IMG/VR virus record: IMGVR_UViG_3300031775_000003 | Location: 1 to 49,313 of that record | Strand: one strand, 5' to 3' | Length of the DNA stretch: 49,313 nucleotides | Source of the DNA: a virus | Shown here: one piece after another, positions 37,101 through 42,653 of the stretch | How positions within the stretch are numbered: position 1 is the stretch's first letter | Layout of the letters: the number at the start of each line of letters is the position of its first letter | The notes under the pieces: model-generated | The model's input: the letters and a program-made list of their open reading frames with translations, nothing else | What the model was told of the DNA's origin: nothing | Databases searched by the model: none | Position numbers and translations under genes: made by a program

Positions 37101-40100
37101 ATAATAGGTCTTTTTCGGGTCTTGTATTCCTGATTTTTGGTCAGCTGGAGTCCTTCTCCCGTCAACTACTTGAAGCCCGAAAGGCTTCTTGAAGTCTACA
37201 TTTCTAGGAAATCTACGAGAAGGAGAAGAAATCGGTGATAAGGAGGCATAATTCGGAACATGGCCTTTCCCGAAAAATCTTGTTTCTCCAGAAGAGTTTC
37301 TTCTGCCGAAATTCTCCCTAGCCAGTCTCTCTGCATACAATTCACTCCAAGGGGCGTTTACATCCAACACCCCTTCTCCTCCAGATTTTGCAAAATGTTC
37401 GGCTAATTTCTTTTTGGCAATATTTATTTCATTGGGAGTTGCTCCGCTTCCCGGTCTTAATTTAGCCCTAAGTCCCGCTATCATATTGGGAGTAAGAGCG
37501 TAATTCGGAACAAATCCCTTATTTCCAAAACGCCAAAGGTGAGCGCCCCCCTTCTTCCTTTCCAAGCCAATATTTGCATACTGAAGAGCGGTGGACATAT
37601 TTGCCGTCATCCACGTAGCCCCACCAGCATGCTTCCCTATCCCTTCCTTGCCTTGGTACTCCGCAAAACTTCTACTGCTTCCTAGATCTTTAAGCTCTTT
37701 GCTTCTAAAATTACTCCTGAAGGATCCTGTTCGAAACATGGTGAGAAGTTCCTCGGGCAATGCTTCGGGATGTGATTTTACTAATTTCGCTACGTAATCT
37801 TTAGAAAGAATTTGCGTTGATTGACTATGTGTTTTTGCTTTTCTGGCATTTCCGCGCATATCCTCATAAGTTCCTTCCTTCCCGTATCTGCCAACGTTTT
37901 GTATCTGAAGCCCCCGAGAGGAGCCGCCGTATTGCCTTGGTTCTCTTGAATAATGCCTTATAAAACCAAGCACTTCATCGGAAAGAATCCTGCCTGCAAC
38001 TTTATTGGTAGCTGTTTCGCCAATAGCGCCCCGATGGTATTCCAAACGCTGGTAATCTACACTTTTTTCGTGTCTTTTTTGTATTTTTTTATTATCCAGG
38101 ATCCATGTCCATCCCGTATTATATGATTTCGAACCCCCTGCACTAACTCCCCCTTCGGGCTTGCCTATACCCCTGAAAACCATTTTAAGTGGCTCATTTT
38201 GTCCGTAATGACCCTGTAGGCCGTGCCTACCTTTGCCCAGTTCTTCTGGCGTTATATTTCTAAAACCTTTTCTAGGTATATGCAACGGCGGGGCATTATA
38301 ATTCGGAACAAATCCTGTACTATATGGATTAAATCCATGAGTCTTTTCAAATGCCTTTCTATGTTGCCTTCCCGCAGGACTAGCTTTTGGAGGTCTAATT
38401 TCAGGTTGAGCCATGCCCGGATATCTTACTACCTTTTCGGCAGTATTCATCACCGACCTACCTTCTCCGGGGATATTAATGGCTTTTACTTTCCCAGGTC
38501 TATATCCACCCGCATATGCCCCCATCTTTTCTGCGATTTTCTCTTGAGGCAATACATAATTAGGAACATGCCCTTCGCTTTTTCCTGGCCTAAGTGACGA
38601 ACCAAAACCTCCTCTAACTACTGCTGGGGCAACACTCTTGGAAACAGCAGCCACTCTTGCCGCCGCCGCCGCTTGTTGCTGAAGTAATGTTAAAATAACC
38701 CTTTCTTGAGCAGCCTTATTTCCGGAAAGAGCCAGCAACTTTTGTTGCAGCCCCATATTTTGACTCAATAATTGATTAATGCTAGCTTGAACGGTTTTTT
38801 GTTTTTGGGTTTGACTGGTCAATTTCATCATTTCCAAAACGCTGCCCCCAAGGAACTTCATCGTCATGCCCGCCAATTTCCCTAAGATACCCACAAACAA
38901 TACTAGTCCCGGACCAGTAAGAACTTTCCCCAATCCCTTCAGGAAACCCTTGGCTGCTTTTGAACCCCAATCGTCAGAATCTTTGCTTAAAGCGCTATTA
39001 AGCCATTCCGATGAATTTTTAACAACGTCGAAAACGTCTCTTATGCCGGGAGCTAAGGAAAGTTGCCCAATTGTATTGGCTAATTCCTTTACAGATATTA
39101 CAGTCTCTTTTCCAAGAGAATGCAATGTTTTTTGCAGTAATATGTTTTTTCTGTGAGCTTCCCCGGAAGCATTCGACGAAACCTTTGTCGCTCTCGAAAG
39201 AAGATCAGTTTCGTTTCTTTGGTCTTTTATTAATGCTTTTAAAATATTAATCTGAAATACTCCACCTACTTTTTCCGCAATAGAAGCTTTGGCTGCATCC
39301 CCTACTTGATCGTAAGTATCCGATAGATTCTTTAATGCCTGTATAGCAGGCAAGGTATTGCCTTGGACATCTCTAACTGCGATACCTAAATCCTCGAGTG
39401 CATTTATTGTACTACCTCTTTGTATCCTCGTAAATATTGTCTTTAAACTATTCCCGATGACCTTACCTCCCCGAGCAGTCATTTGTTGGGCTGCGGTTAC
39501 AGTTCCCAACAGTTGATCGAAATTTACCCCCGCATCTTGAGCCACTGCACCCGCTCTTGATACTGCGTCAATAAGATCTTCAGTGCTAACGGCGAACCTA
39601 ACGTCCACAGCAGCCATTTTATCCAATATCTGAGTAGAAGTAAGGGAAGCGTCTGTGAACGTATTGATAGCCGCAGTCAAGCCCTTAACCGCCTCTGCTG
39701 CATCCATGCCTGTTAGTCTTACAAGAATCAGGGCATCATTTGTTCTTTTTAGGGTCTCCTCCATAGTAAGACCCTGTCTTGCGAATTCTGTTGCGGCTTT
39801 TGATACTTCATCAAAACTTTGGGCCGTATTCTTAGCTACTCTAAATAAACCTTGGCTGAAGTCCTCAAGCTTGCTAGAGCTTAATCCCATGACTACATTA
39901 ATGTCAGCCATCGCCTTTTCCACTTCAACTACAGTTTTTGCTAACTCCGTGAATGCTCTTTGCACTCCGTAAATTATTCCTACCGAAGCACCGAAAGCCA
40001 ATACGCGAGCATTTGAAGCCTCAAGGGATTTATTGAACTCGCTTACCTGCCCAGTAATCTTGCCGAGGGGCCTAGAGAATTGCTTGCTATTTAGATCTAC

Positions 40101-40187
40101 GCGCAAGCCCCGCCTATTAACGGAATTGACGGTCTTTTCAATAGACCGACGGAGCCCTCTCTCGTGAACCTGTACCTTAATCGCCAT
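25161..40187 (-). CDS. H: Giant tape measure protein with inserted effector-like module (5,008 aa)
   Basis: Residues ~60-340 match the phage tape measure (TP901/PhageMin_Tail) core: VYEVEKAMADINVV-like start, FDEVSKAATEFARQG, GMDAAEAVKGLTAA and FTRIQRG. A hydrophobic segment lies at ~422-453. Residues ~541-2444 hold nine [KT]G[FH]VPNY-type motifs with unrelated segments between them, including a kinase-like domain (~1040-1250) and a possible ADP-ribosyltransferase (~640-890). Residues ~2500-4600 are long helical/coiled coil with Ala/Gly-rich hydrophobic stretches at ~3036-3052, ~3088-3115 and ~3312-3385. Two copies of the common C-terminal cap (LTGGEYVINRRSAQMYG and LTGGEFVMGSSAVNKYG) end the protein at ~4632-4675 and ~4892-4940. 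Lambda H is 853 aa. A Shine-Dalgarno (AAGGA) precedes the ATG. It sets tail length and probably enters the cell during injection. Confidence 0.92.
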   Translation of the reverse strand: MAIKVQVHERGLRRSIEKTVNSVNRRGLRVDLNSKQFSRPLGKITGQVSEFNKSLEASNARVLAFGASVGIIYGVQRAFTELAKTVVEVEKAMADINVVMGLSSSKLEDFSQGLFRVAKNTAQSFDEVSKAATEFARQGLTMEETLKRTNDALILVRLTGMDAAEAVKGLTAAINTFTDASLTSTQILDKMAAVDVRFAVSTEDLIDAVSRAGAVAQDAGVNFDQLLGTVTAAQQMTARGGKVIGNSLKTIFTRIQRGSTINALEDLGIAVRDVQGNTLPAIQALKNLSDTYDQVGDAAKASIAEKVGGVFQINILKALIKDQRNETDLLSRATKVSSNASGEAHRKNILLQKTLHSLGKETVISVKELANTIGQLSLAPGIRDVFDVVKNSSEWLNSALSKDSDDWGSKAAKGFLKGLGKVLTGPGLVLFVGILGKLAGMTMKFLGGSVLEMMKLTSQTQKQKTVQASINQLLSQNMGLQQKLLALSGNKAAQERVILTLLQQQAAAAARVAAVSKSVAPAVVRGGFGSSLRPGKSEGHVPNYVLPQEKIAEKMGAYAGGYRPGKVKAINIPGEGRSVMNTAEKVVRYPGMAQPEIRPPKASPAGRQHRKAFEKTHGFNPYSTGFVPNYNAPPLHIPRKGFRNITPEELGKGRHGLQGHYGQNEPLKMVFRGIGKPEGGVSAGGSKSYNTGWTWILDNKKIQKRHEKSVDYQRLEYHRGAIGETATNKVAGRILSDEVLGFIRHYSREPRQYGGSSRGLQIQNVGRYGKEGTYEDMRGNARKAKTHSQSTQILSKDYVAKLVKSHPEALPEELLTMFRTGSFRSNFRSKELKDLGSSRSFAEYQGKEGIGKHAGGATWMTANMSTALQYANIGLERKKGGAHLWRFGNKGFVPNYALTPNMIAGLRAKLRPGSGATPNEINIAKKKLAEHFAKSGGEGVLDVNAPWSELYAERLARENFGRRNSSGETRFFGKGHVPNYASLSPISSPSRRFPRNVDFKKPFGLQVVDGRRTPADQKSGIQDPKKTYYSMAYPSGEHGAGFSKRGRFLGSGEFGSVSRISLTEIEKRARWRSGNKSEQERAYREMIEEWARINTLSASMPKNIAGLRSGFGEAITHGRMRKEFVGGKLMGDIGDIMPRLFRRRGSDGETDVFAKLLNKDVKDRLKGEASGAGLSLPDLNLGNAIYHKSAHAEITKAVQGLPQNWERSPSSFSPQWMKAGNIINQLSKGLVDKGMIKIVDAGRGGGNIENIDLLKSLAMQDGMSSAQFKKLRRKLNFNKGFVPNYVGQPGNLGFTKLMAKEKWLQQLSGGGIKPITHANSISYSPAASPYSGSKELLSHAKKAYGLTDAEAHSFRMWIDDAYSFTHKPKVHQTALKDLQKGDFSTILKRLIERKQYGDTSASPKAYPHGKHDKLTIPSSLDDNTLSNMIHGPVLKKALDPYGDMSPNHPAFWNAKGHVPNYGMRINIPGPSPLSPGYALKQGSQKSAQKSAEKARYTAIKYSGLRDSVLSYGGRKFGIDQKDDYLIQAIKQDEFIRNLAEKRGVKFHEVVNSGRKEDSSFYSRIIPNLKPWKDMEPHVLGRMDYQPKGLIRLPLEEYLSTIKSGKFTSLSNYETLVGKDMGYNQIRGGVTRHLKGGSPPKGSGSFGEHALDWNMIKAHGIPMKNKGFVPNYMPWVTKTIGSLKEHMWSARGGQWRNLDVNSLVQHSLGEGLTKGIKNKIIGTEGYKSFAGELGAIPNVKTAGFYDWLGGLKDKGNAFLPKGLGGTKTSNPIIQDYDSSMISSFDDFVKYASGNQKQAAVSEFFSSKNLSGLTVTSKESGLGWQKATSSGALNLKDSKVWDMLSRVKHETLISHIQQKKGFETIPMYEHGYGSPGSGFSIVPPSQQNTKNDFIHKFYSKAEGSIKESLSRQKKFRNRPSGDIFDVLAKSGRLEDILTKELGGKPSQASLAKAAQAKTQKAQSEVEKNQIDIMRGAKQETWNSMAAIEQDILARARAKEIAAVEASDTSKKRWLPTTKQLKNKTPAEKLELIEELRRKYPPPPGPPPPIAFSKLAKMGKSYRSTFTDIEKMEGRHGTTPFPPRDEKAFLESQKRFAAAELKSQQPTVAVTPGSNEPMAMGLSLSSGKIWEKAKKQVMSQAGRSFKKDEKREFDIIDAIKEVSPSGIKTTSGHKYAGELDSVGLLAKGAGRSLRSKSKGETIDQVLAALPEHGYSPGSFDDLWEMIRSASEQRVLAQAALYRENIENATLTALTNGKGIGNFMGMKDIKTLKESGLKQINSEKLRVGQTFEVRGHPFKVKSFNLENGHLELASLGQGVSGSAGSIGYSIRSGESIYIDGGKLSNTQPSQKLGDPFSKGFVPNYAMISPGASNILRANPSFTSATVDSIKRESAFGVTPQVVAAPQLKSGTNPGLAVVNKEQEGGSLAKARKLHGGLNPKQGKSLGHVPNYSMFDSFGNFSIPLGDADAAAKAMERQLNINKAQGLKRQRDATPAFPQGSKGAHVDASKAGMKGFWGDTLGGDKDADKAYRKSIMALSPELKKSVKLFEGLNKATTAYHAEQARATGGLKAIRKDPAYQGHFNQKAIAETLRQDKYKNAGLARALGSNPSEAKIHSAIKANMDITNSKKASPGAILQANQSISMMMSLLKDSKNTFNKITRSDNQMKEGERKMASAQVRAEDQKALSAIAQSKAIQKTLNTAQQYSGFGTGASGLGKGKTRQLMRTLAQEFGKSQGLRDTRFLMGAQHGGTDPTTQVQRALARDFMKTVQDAGIKSSQGHLASSGYLKGGFFDTTPGSNMKSGGGALYGGQKITKEWNAARDSVYDKTPARKGHGAINKLNQAATDKAEKKARDKRAQGLRTERRERDLSKKHGNALKEHSKALTGFNKAVKGGTFIDRIRTRLSSTGLGGLLGGTGEAKAVKASQREAMKTAMTSGSSRMADRMHGNLAAQAAVAAEARQTAKTDAAKKKILKDLAANPKPKMGINYHSGRYASYGNQTLAEIRQQHGMMGAMGAGTQRIGAGTKDFMKNAAKSLGTPRPGMGSMGMGFVLPMIAGYLTPDQGKYERSDYNAESGRFEVNREQGRQNLQPLLTGAGMGAMIAGIPGMIVGAGIGWVKAMNDLTLTTKEIAEGMEKNIQRISASVQAADVLMPMVEKRAKASRMGDTVASSRIGSEIRNALMKITDPSIQAEMIGNISSPEAFGKVLEKHSRDLALQQNVSGAMLSMSEGGKRGLSRAGSQIGGIIFQRMDDIDKGLITVRDQQGKERTKESMLKDLKALSETAAKKNSSGLSSSEIKDLRRRAGGPGTLPGASNIITAPGIGGMILGAAAVAAIAAMVVGTGGLAAAAAPVVAEGALAAGAAGAATGFAPILAGGMMGAGLGAGVGGMIDKNWAQGELKASEATREMFDVIGQLKELGAISEEHAKFLTTAYMDSNLSGLALSKEINKAIERYEKIDDGLKLQSERIFNVNLAYDQLFHKLKKESIRIKEEGRHVGQTTAIRGQAHASFSSTAGEQAEAQRDFAFKKLSISQESTRKSTEVDLRSSYIDWMRKGPMAKLGAPDKVGLVREIERQDRPELKSIAGLTDYFKNDFTYQFDLLKGLDRKSQKTELTLQQDSLSKILKDKSKSNREKEVAFGEDPKFKGIVNTGGIEAYKKRIDQLLKDLEALPDGQALGEGVAVYEREIKLNKKNLENLEFKDKQLQDQLKLIKEANENAQTELRLQTEINIAKGKMLTHIGVLNSKFSLGLSEKQLTLGEEKGSLSLDKNFLKNTQEEPFRYNNESKQFESQQKLMEGVQSEEHKIRKAENLIQAKEEIQRFLSNEKLIYSLDNLRGQVDELSAAITGSKPDDTASFALSGEEKSRIQEQTKKRIEEINRSTGVTKIEEKLAGVRAHNKALGGEFRTQEGARQADIKSGGEKLANIRGMLVDFQNVIVDLGNHGGSRFENAQIEKKAGLTTTGAGRGASTQLAIELLRGLTGEDNKKIEIGGKFYKGWLDVMSRDLSSHTPSLRAGLLSYEEAKKDKPAYRLTRRNDAENTTTLQDLIGRAIAGIEGRQAAIEEGRQTTPEEKKNFQIAEAILKSLNAMGRDRSGRFYLNKGGVDRFGEALSMNNIPLKGIDSKVHAAVRLLEDAAEVGKNFKDNLGHPNNPIKKEQYRNIGGPLESINRNPINTTSLDKELAQAKLNAEEEIKKHIENIIDQANTKRQGVKLEPLQSPWSSVRRPTGRALIDKLTSVQEMQARSTRQVAIVKKVKGSVSNKTGGFDVSNFERELGNIDRAKDAKALEDVLSKMVTKDLEEGMKNGLNTLINRLKLIRENLERTNKQEILELMTRRQTYEDSMMSSALFRPQMKESSGILNLSRGEEFSGGRIRESINAMGVGTDIAAFNQWSQSARQYEAINASSTSTDLEKASARSLISGVTYSAGMELNQGGDGVQRMQQRQRFNSLADAEEWNKNNMEVLHSKRTDAQRSILEARNEIAEKFKDQELTKEQIEKKEDEDPAIQKARKTVEEVDELLKQLGGSLERHVPRDDGFGKEFMTNMGRGLGVGFAEVQSQAEEIYTKLGVQLPHALRDGLTDAMMLAVEGADELGDRLKEIGTGFLKIIQRAFLESAASRVVGAFGMNSGGKVVGGSGVKDDVPAVLTGGEYVINRRSAQMYGYGFLEKLNRGEAQGFARGGAVNMNITAGRAAEREEYTDENKKYGDVTKYKTIKKGRAIDRRMSGFAIDNDPLIAKMFKDQESQFGEDLRTKEMLSDREKAKQQAKKNRKHMLLQLAASAGIAWGAKKATDWMKKTKTYKKWSGRKFERRARRELNAGRGVKIEGNGQTYRHSNKDARTAERAHLEKLYDNGRGESAMLEYAQRHGIGMDYSRGAMQNSYTRERPPFHQQVKLKRNSGGSVPTQANSLLTGGEFVMGSSAVNKYGTGFMSRLNSGSVSRHSEGGLVGSSGGSASNTNNDINITVNVDKSGGTQDTEVAGNSANEEKILAKKIKTAVLDVINDQRRVGGSLRG
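25370..26290. repeat. Duplicated C-terminal cap of the tape measure
   Basis: Two copies of the motif LTGGE[YF]V[IM]xxxx[AV]xxYGxGFxxxLNxG, each followed by an RGGAV- or EGGLV-type end, are encoded near 26160-26290 and 25370-25510. Single copies of this GGE motif typically end siphophage tape measures. Between them lies a basic, Arg/Lys-rich segment. Confidence 0.7.
36440..37070 (-). other. Kinase-like domain within the tape measure
   Basis: Residues ~1040-1250 of the tape measure show a glycine loop LGSGEFGSV (1049-1057, G-x-G-x-F-G-x-V), a helix with EQERAYREMIEEWARIN, a hinge-like RKEFVGGKL, a catalytic-loop pattern DLNLGN (D1178-x4-N1183, the spacing of HRDLKxxN) and IKIVDAGRG with D1240 in the place of DFG. 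The gap from D1178 to D1240 is 62 residues, longer than the usual ~20, so an insertion is implied. Overall this is a divergent kinase-fold domain, with activity unproven. Confidence 0.55.
37511..38300 (-). other. Possible ADP-ribosyltransferase-like domain within the tape measure
   Basis: Between the second and third VPNY motifs (residues ~630-890) lie KMVFRGIG (Arg672) and, about 185 residues on, ATWMTANMSTALQYA (W859 to A871). This R ... [ST]-x-x-x-x-TA-x-x-YA layout resembles ADP-ribosyltransferase toxins and the related domains in phage polyvalent proteins. A catalytic Glu is not clearly placed. The call is tentative. Confidence 0.3.
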
Positions 40188-40283
40188 ATTCCTTTTTCCT
40201 TATATCTATATACACAAAAAACCCCCGAATACTCAGGGGTTTTTTGAAGCTAATTTCTTAGCTCTTTATAAATCGCTCAATTA
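40188..40283 (-). promoter_or_regulatory. Gap between tail tube and tape measure genes
   Basis: This 96-bp gap holds a strong bidirectional hairpin terminator (40216-40245) and, between it and the tape measure ATG, an AT-rich stretch with TATATAGATATAA followed by AAGGA ribosome-binding signals. Tape measure transcription must start here or read through the terminator. Confidence 0.4.
40216..40245. terminator. Bidirectional Rho-independent terminator after the tube gene
   Basis: AAAAAACCCCC, an 8-9 nt loop, then GGGGTTTTTT forms a GC stem flanked by A and T runs, giving a hairpin with a U tract on either strand. It lies 39 bp past the stop of the tube gene (minus strand) and 29 bp before the tape measure ATG. 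Confidence 0.85.
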
Positions 40284-41741
40284 CTAGCAACTTGAACTAG
40301 CTACCCAAGCAGGCATTGGGTCATCAGTAGGAGGAGCAAGTCCGGAAATATAAATTCCGTGCTCGTCATCCTCTGGCCCGCCAATTTGAGTACTAAAGGT
40401 AAGATCTACCGACTTATTGCTTCCAATATCGGATGTGATATTTTCGCTATCGATTCTAGCTCCCTTGAAGTCGAAAATCAACGAATCTTTAGCTTCTCCA
40501 GCGGTGCAAGACTCATTGTATTTCATTTGGACCTTAACGTCATGCTCTTCGCAATCGTCAAGCATGTCCGCAAGATTCCCGGTATTCAGCTCTGAAACTA
40601 GAGCATTAACGGTCATCGAAGCCGTCACTGGGAAATCAACTACTCTAGAGAATGCGAACCTGGATCCGATTCTGTCGATTGGTGTTCTAGACAGAGGGAT
40701 AGAAAGGTTGAAGCTTTGAATATTGATTTCATCAACATCATTGAACAGGGACAGCTTAGAAGGAATCGTTAGCTTTATGTCTCCCGGTCTAAGAGCGGTT
40801 GCGTGAACATTTCCACTATCTGCAGGAGGAAGAGAAAATTCCGTAGGTGTTATTGGAGATCCTTTTTCCAGATCAACAGAAGGAACGCCAAGTTCTTGAG
40901 TTCCCGCATCGGACTTAGCGTTATACAACTCAATCGTTGCAGAAGCAGAAGGAATAGCTCCGACAGAAGCCTCAATGCTCCAGTCACTAAGATATCCGTT
41001 ACCAAGGGCGATTGTTCCCTTGTTGCTGTCCCCGCCTGAATAATTCACAGCATCCGTGCCTTCCGGGGAAGTCATGATGAAGAAGTTCTGTCCTTTGCCT
41101 GCGTCCTTCAAGTGAAGGCCAGCTGCGTTTTGAACATCATTCCCGTTAATGCCTTGAACATGAAAGTTCAAAAGACTTTCGTTCCTACCGTCTGTTGGGT
41201 AGTAATTGAAGTCCAAGTTAACTGTGGGTGGCTCCAGAACAAGAGAATCGATTCTAGCCAATTGGCCAAATTCATTAACATCTGTTCTATTGATAGTAAA
41301 ACTATAATTAGCACTTTGAACTCTATGGATTTGTTGAACCAGATTTTCTACGGAACCTTCCGATTGTTCGCCGGGAATAAGAAGATAACCGGTAGAGGCT
41401 TTATTAGTGGACTTGAAGTCAGTGTAATCGCTTAACTTATTATATAAAATGTGCTTTCCAGGCACAGGGTCAGGATTATTAAGAAGTCCATAATCGGCTG
41501 CAGCGATTCCAAGATCTCCTGAGATAAAAGCCTGAAGACAGTTCGCGCTAGACCCCGGTGTCGACCATTCGGTTTGGGTTGGGTTCAATTGATCAATACC
41601 GACGTCGGTAATGTCAATGTCACTCTCAGTATTGGCGACATTATCCCACCGTTTGATCTTCTTTAAAACGTAGTGAGCTCCGGTAGCGTTAGGGCTAACG
41701 AAAAGGGCTTCACTTTGATAAATTACTCTGTTTCTGGCCAT
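40284..41741 (-). CDS. V: Major tail tube protein (485 aa)
   Basis: The gene lies in the lambda V position, upstream of the tape measure. The N-terminal third includes LLIPGEQSEGSVENLVQQIHRVQSANYSFTINRTDVNEFGQ, and the middle LEPPTVNLDFNYYPTDG and YLSDWSIEASVGAIPSASATI are strand-rich segments typical of tube subunits. The C-terminal half begins SFNLSIPLSRTPIDRIGSRFAFSR and looks like a second, related domain, suggesting a two-domain tube subunit. Three paralogous genes (3821, 23571, 24328) share parts of this layout. No strong Shine-Dalgarno; the ATG at 41741 opens with MARNRVIYQSEALFVSPN. A terminator hairpin sits just after its stop, consistent with a high-copy product. Confidence 0.75.
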   Translation of the reverse strand: MARNRVIYQSEALFVSPNATGAHYVLKKIKRWDNVANTESDIDITDVGIDQLNPTQTEWSTPGSSANCLQAFISGDLGIAAADYGLLNNPDPVPGKHILYNKLSDYTDFKSTNKASTGYLLIPGEQSEGSVENLVQQIHRVQSANYSFTINRTDVNEFGQLARIDSLVLEPPTVNLDFNYYPTDGRNESLLNFHVQGINGNDVQNAAGLHLKDAGKGQNFFIMTSPEGTDAVNYSGGDSNKGTIALGNGYLSDWSIEASVGAIPSASATIELYNAKSDAGTQELGVPSVDLEKGSPITPTEFSLPPADSGNVHATALRPGDIKLTIPSKLSLFNDVDEINIQSFNLSIPLSRTPIDRIGSRFAFSRVVDFPVTASMTVNALVSELNTGNLADMLDDCEEHDVKVQMKYNESCTAGEAKDSLIFDFKGARIDSENITSDIGSNKSVDLTFSTQIGGPEDDEHGIYISGLAPPTDDPMPAWVASSSC

Positions 41742-41813
41742 GGTTTTATTTTGGTTGTATTATAGGCGTTCACGTACTATTACATTAGCTATATCATATT
41801 GTGAAGAAAAATA

Positions 41814-42653
41814 TTAACTTTGTTGCAAAAATCTCACAGAAATAACCTCGAAATCCAAGAATCCTAAATAAATAGATGGTGAAATTTGCTGTCGGACTCC
41901 CTCTCCCACCTTCGCAGTAACAACTCTATCTATCATGAAGAATGGCGATTTCTCGGCTAATTTAGACTGATATGAAAAGGATTCGTCCTTTAAGTCCCCT
42001 TTTTCATTAATAGGATGATCGTCGAATCCGATAAGAGGGAAATGAACTGTGTGAGTATCTGCAAATATAGAGGAAATTCCATCAAGTTGGTACATATTCT
42101 CGGCCATAACCACAGATTTGAACATAATAGTGGTCTCGGATTGACCCCCAAATGCAAACCCTTTGTTTTCTATTGTTTCGCTATTTATAAATACAGCAGG
42201 CAAAACCTGATCATATGGAGATATCGCCTGCAACGTTTGATTAAACCTGCTATTCGTTTCGAATTTTTTCTCTACAATTAAATCATCTTCGTATAAATTA
42301 GTATTATATATGTTAAAGTCTTTTACTTTATATTTTGCCGTAATATTTAAATTGTTGGAAGCGGAAGATCCGAAAAATACAATTCCTCCGTTTTCGTAGT
42401 CAATCCAATATCCGTAATCTGGATCATTTTTATTTAATAAAATTTCAGATTTATATATTTCAGGGGTTCCATAACCGTATACCCACTGCTTATATGGGCT
42501 TGAGTATCTAAATACTCCATCCGGCAGTCGGTTGTCTTCGACGTAATAAAGCTGAGTCTCATGATCAGAGAAGCCTTCTCCCTTATTGATCAAATGATTA
42601 TCAAACCAGAGAGTAAAACTAGTTACCGCTTCATGATTAAATTGAACTTTCAT
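41814..42653 (-). CDS. Putative neck / tail-terminator region protein (279 aa)
   Basis: No named family recognised. The sequence has strand patterns (VTSFTLWFDNHLINKGEGFSD, YGYWIDYENGGIVFFGSS, LNITAKYKVKDFNIYNTNLY) and a C-terminal segment ending YLGFLDFEVISVRFLQQS. The start is the ATG at 42653, whose ATGA overlaps the upstream stop with GGGAGTGGG about 10 nt before; the longer reading from 42698 begins inside the upstream gene and is rejected. Position between the neck genes and the tube gene corresponds to lambda Z/U, so a tail terminator or completion role is inferred. Confidence 0.55.
   Translation of the reverse strand: MKVQFNHEAVTSFTLWFDNHLINKGEGFSDHETQLYYVEDNRLPDGVFRYSSPYKQWVYGYGTPEIYKSEILLNKNDPDYGYWIDYENGGIVFFGSSASNNLNITAKYKVKDFNIYNTNLYEDDLIVEKKFETNSRFNQTLQAISPYDQVLPAVFINSETIENKGFAFGGQSETTIMFKSVVMAENMYQLDGISSIFADTHTVHFPLIGFDDHPINEKGDLKDESFSYQSKLAEKSPFFMIDRVVTAKVGEGVRQQISPSIYLGFLDFEVISVRFLQQS

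Larger units (their letters stand above)
32847..38567. repeat. Nine interspersed G-[FH]-V-P-N-Y motifs in the tape measure
   Basis: On the minus strand V of the motif is at residues 541, 627, 893, 977, 1282, 1458, 1668, 2357 and 2444. Preceding residues are usually KG, EG, TG or LG with F or H. Six of nine copies share the same 11 nt at codon level (GTTCCGAATTA) and the other three differ by one or two bases. Intervals are 86, 266, 84, 305, 176, 210, 689 and 87 residues, with ~85 recurring three times. Confidence 0.9.
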
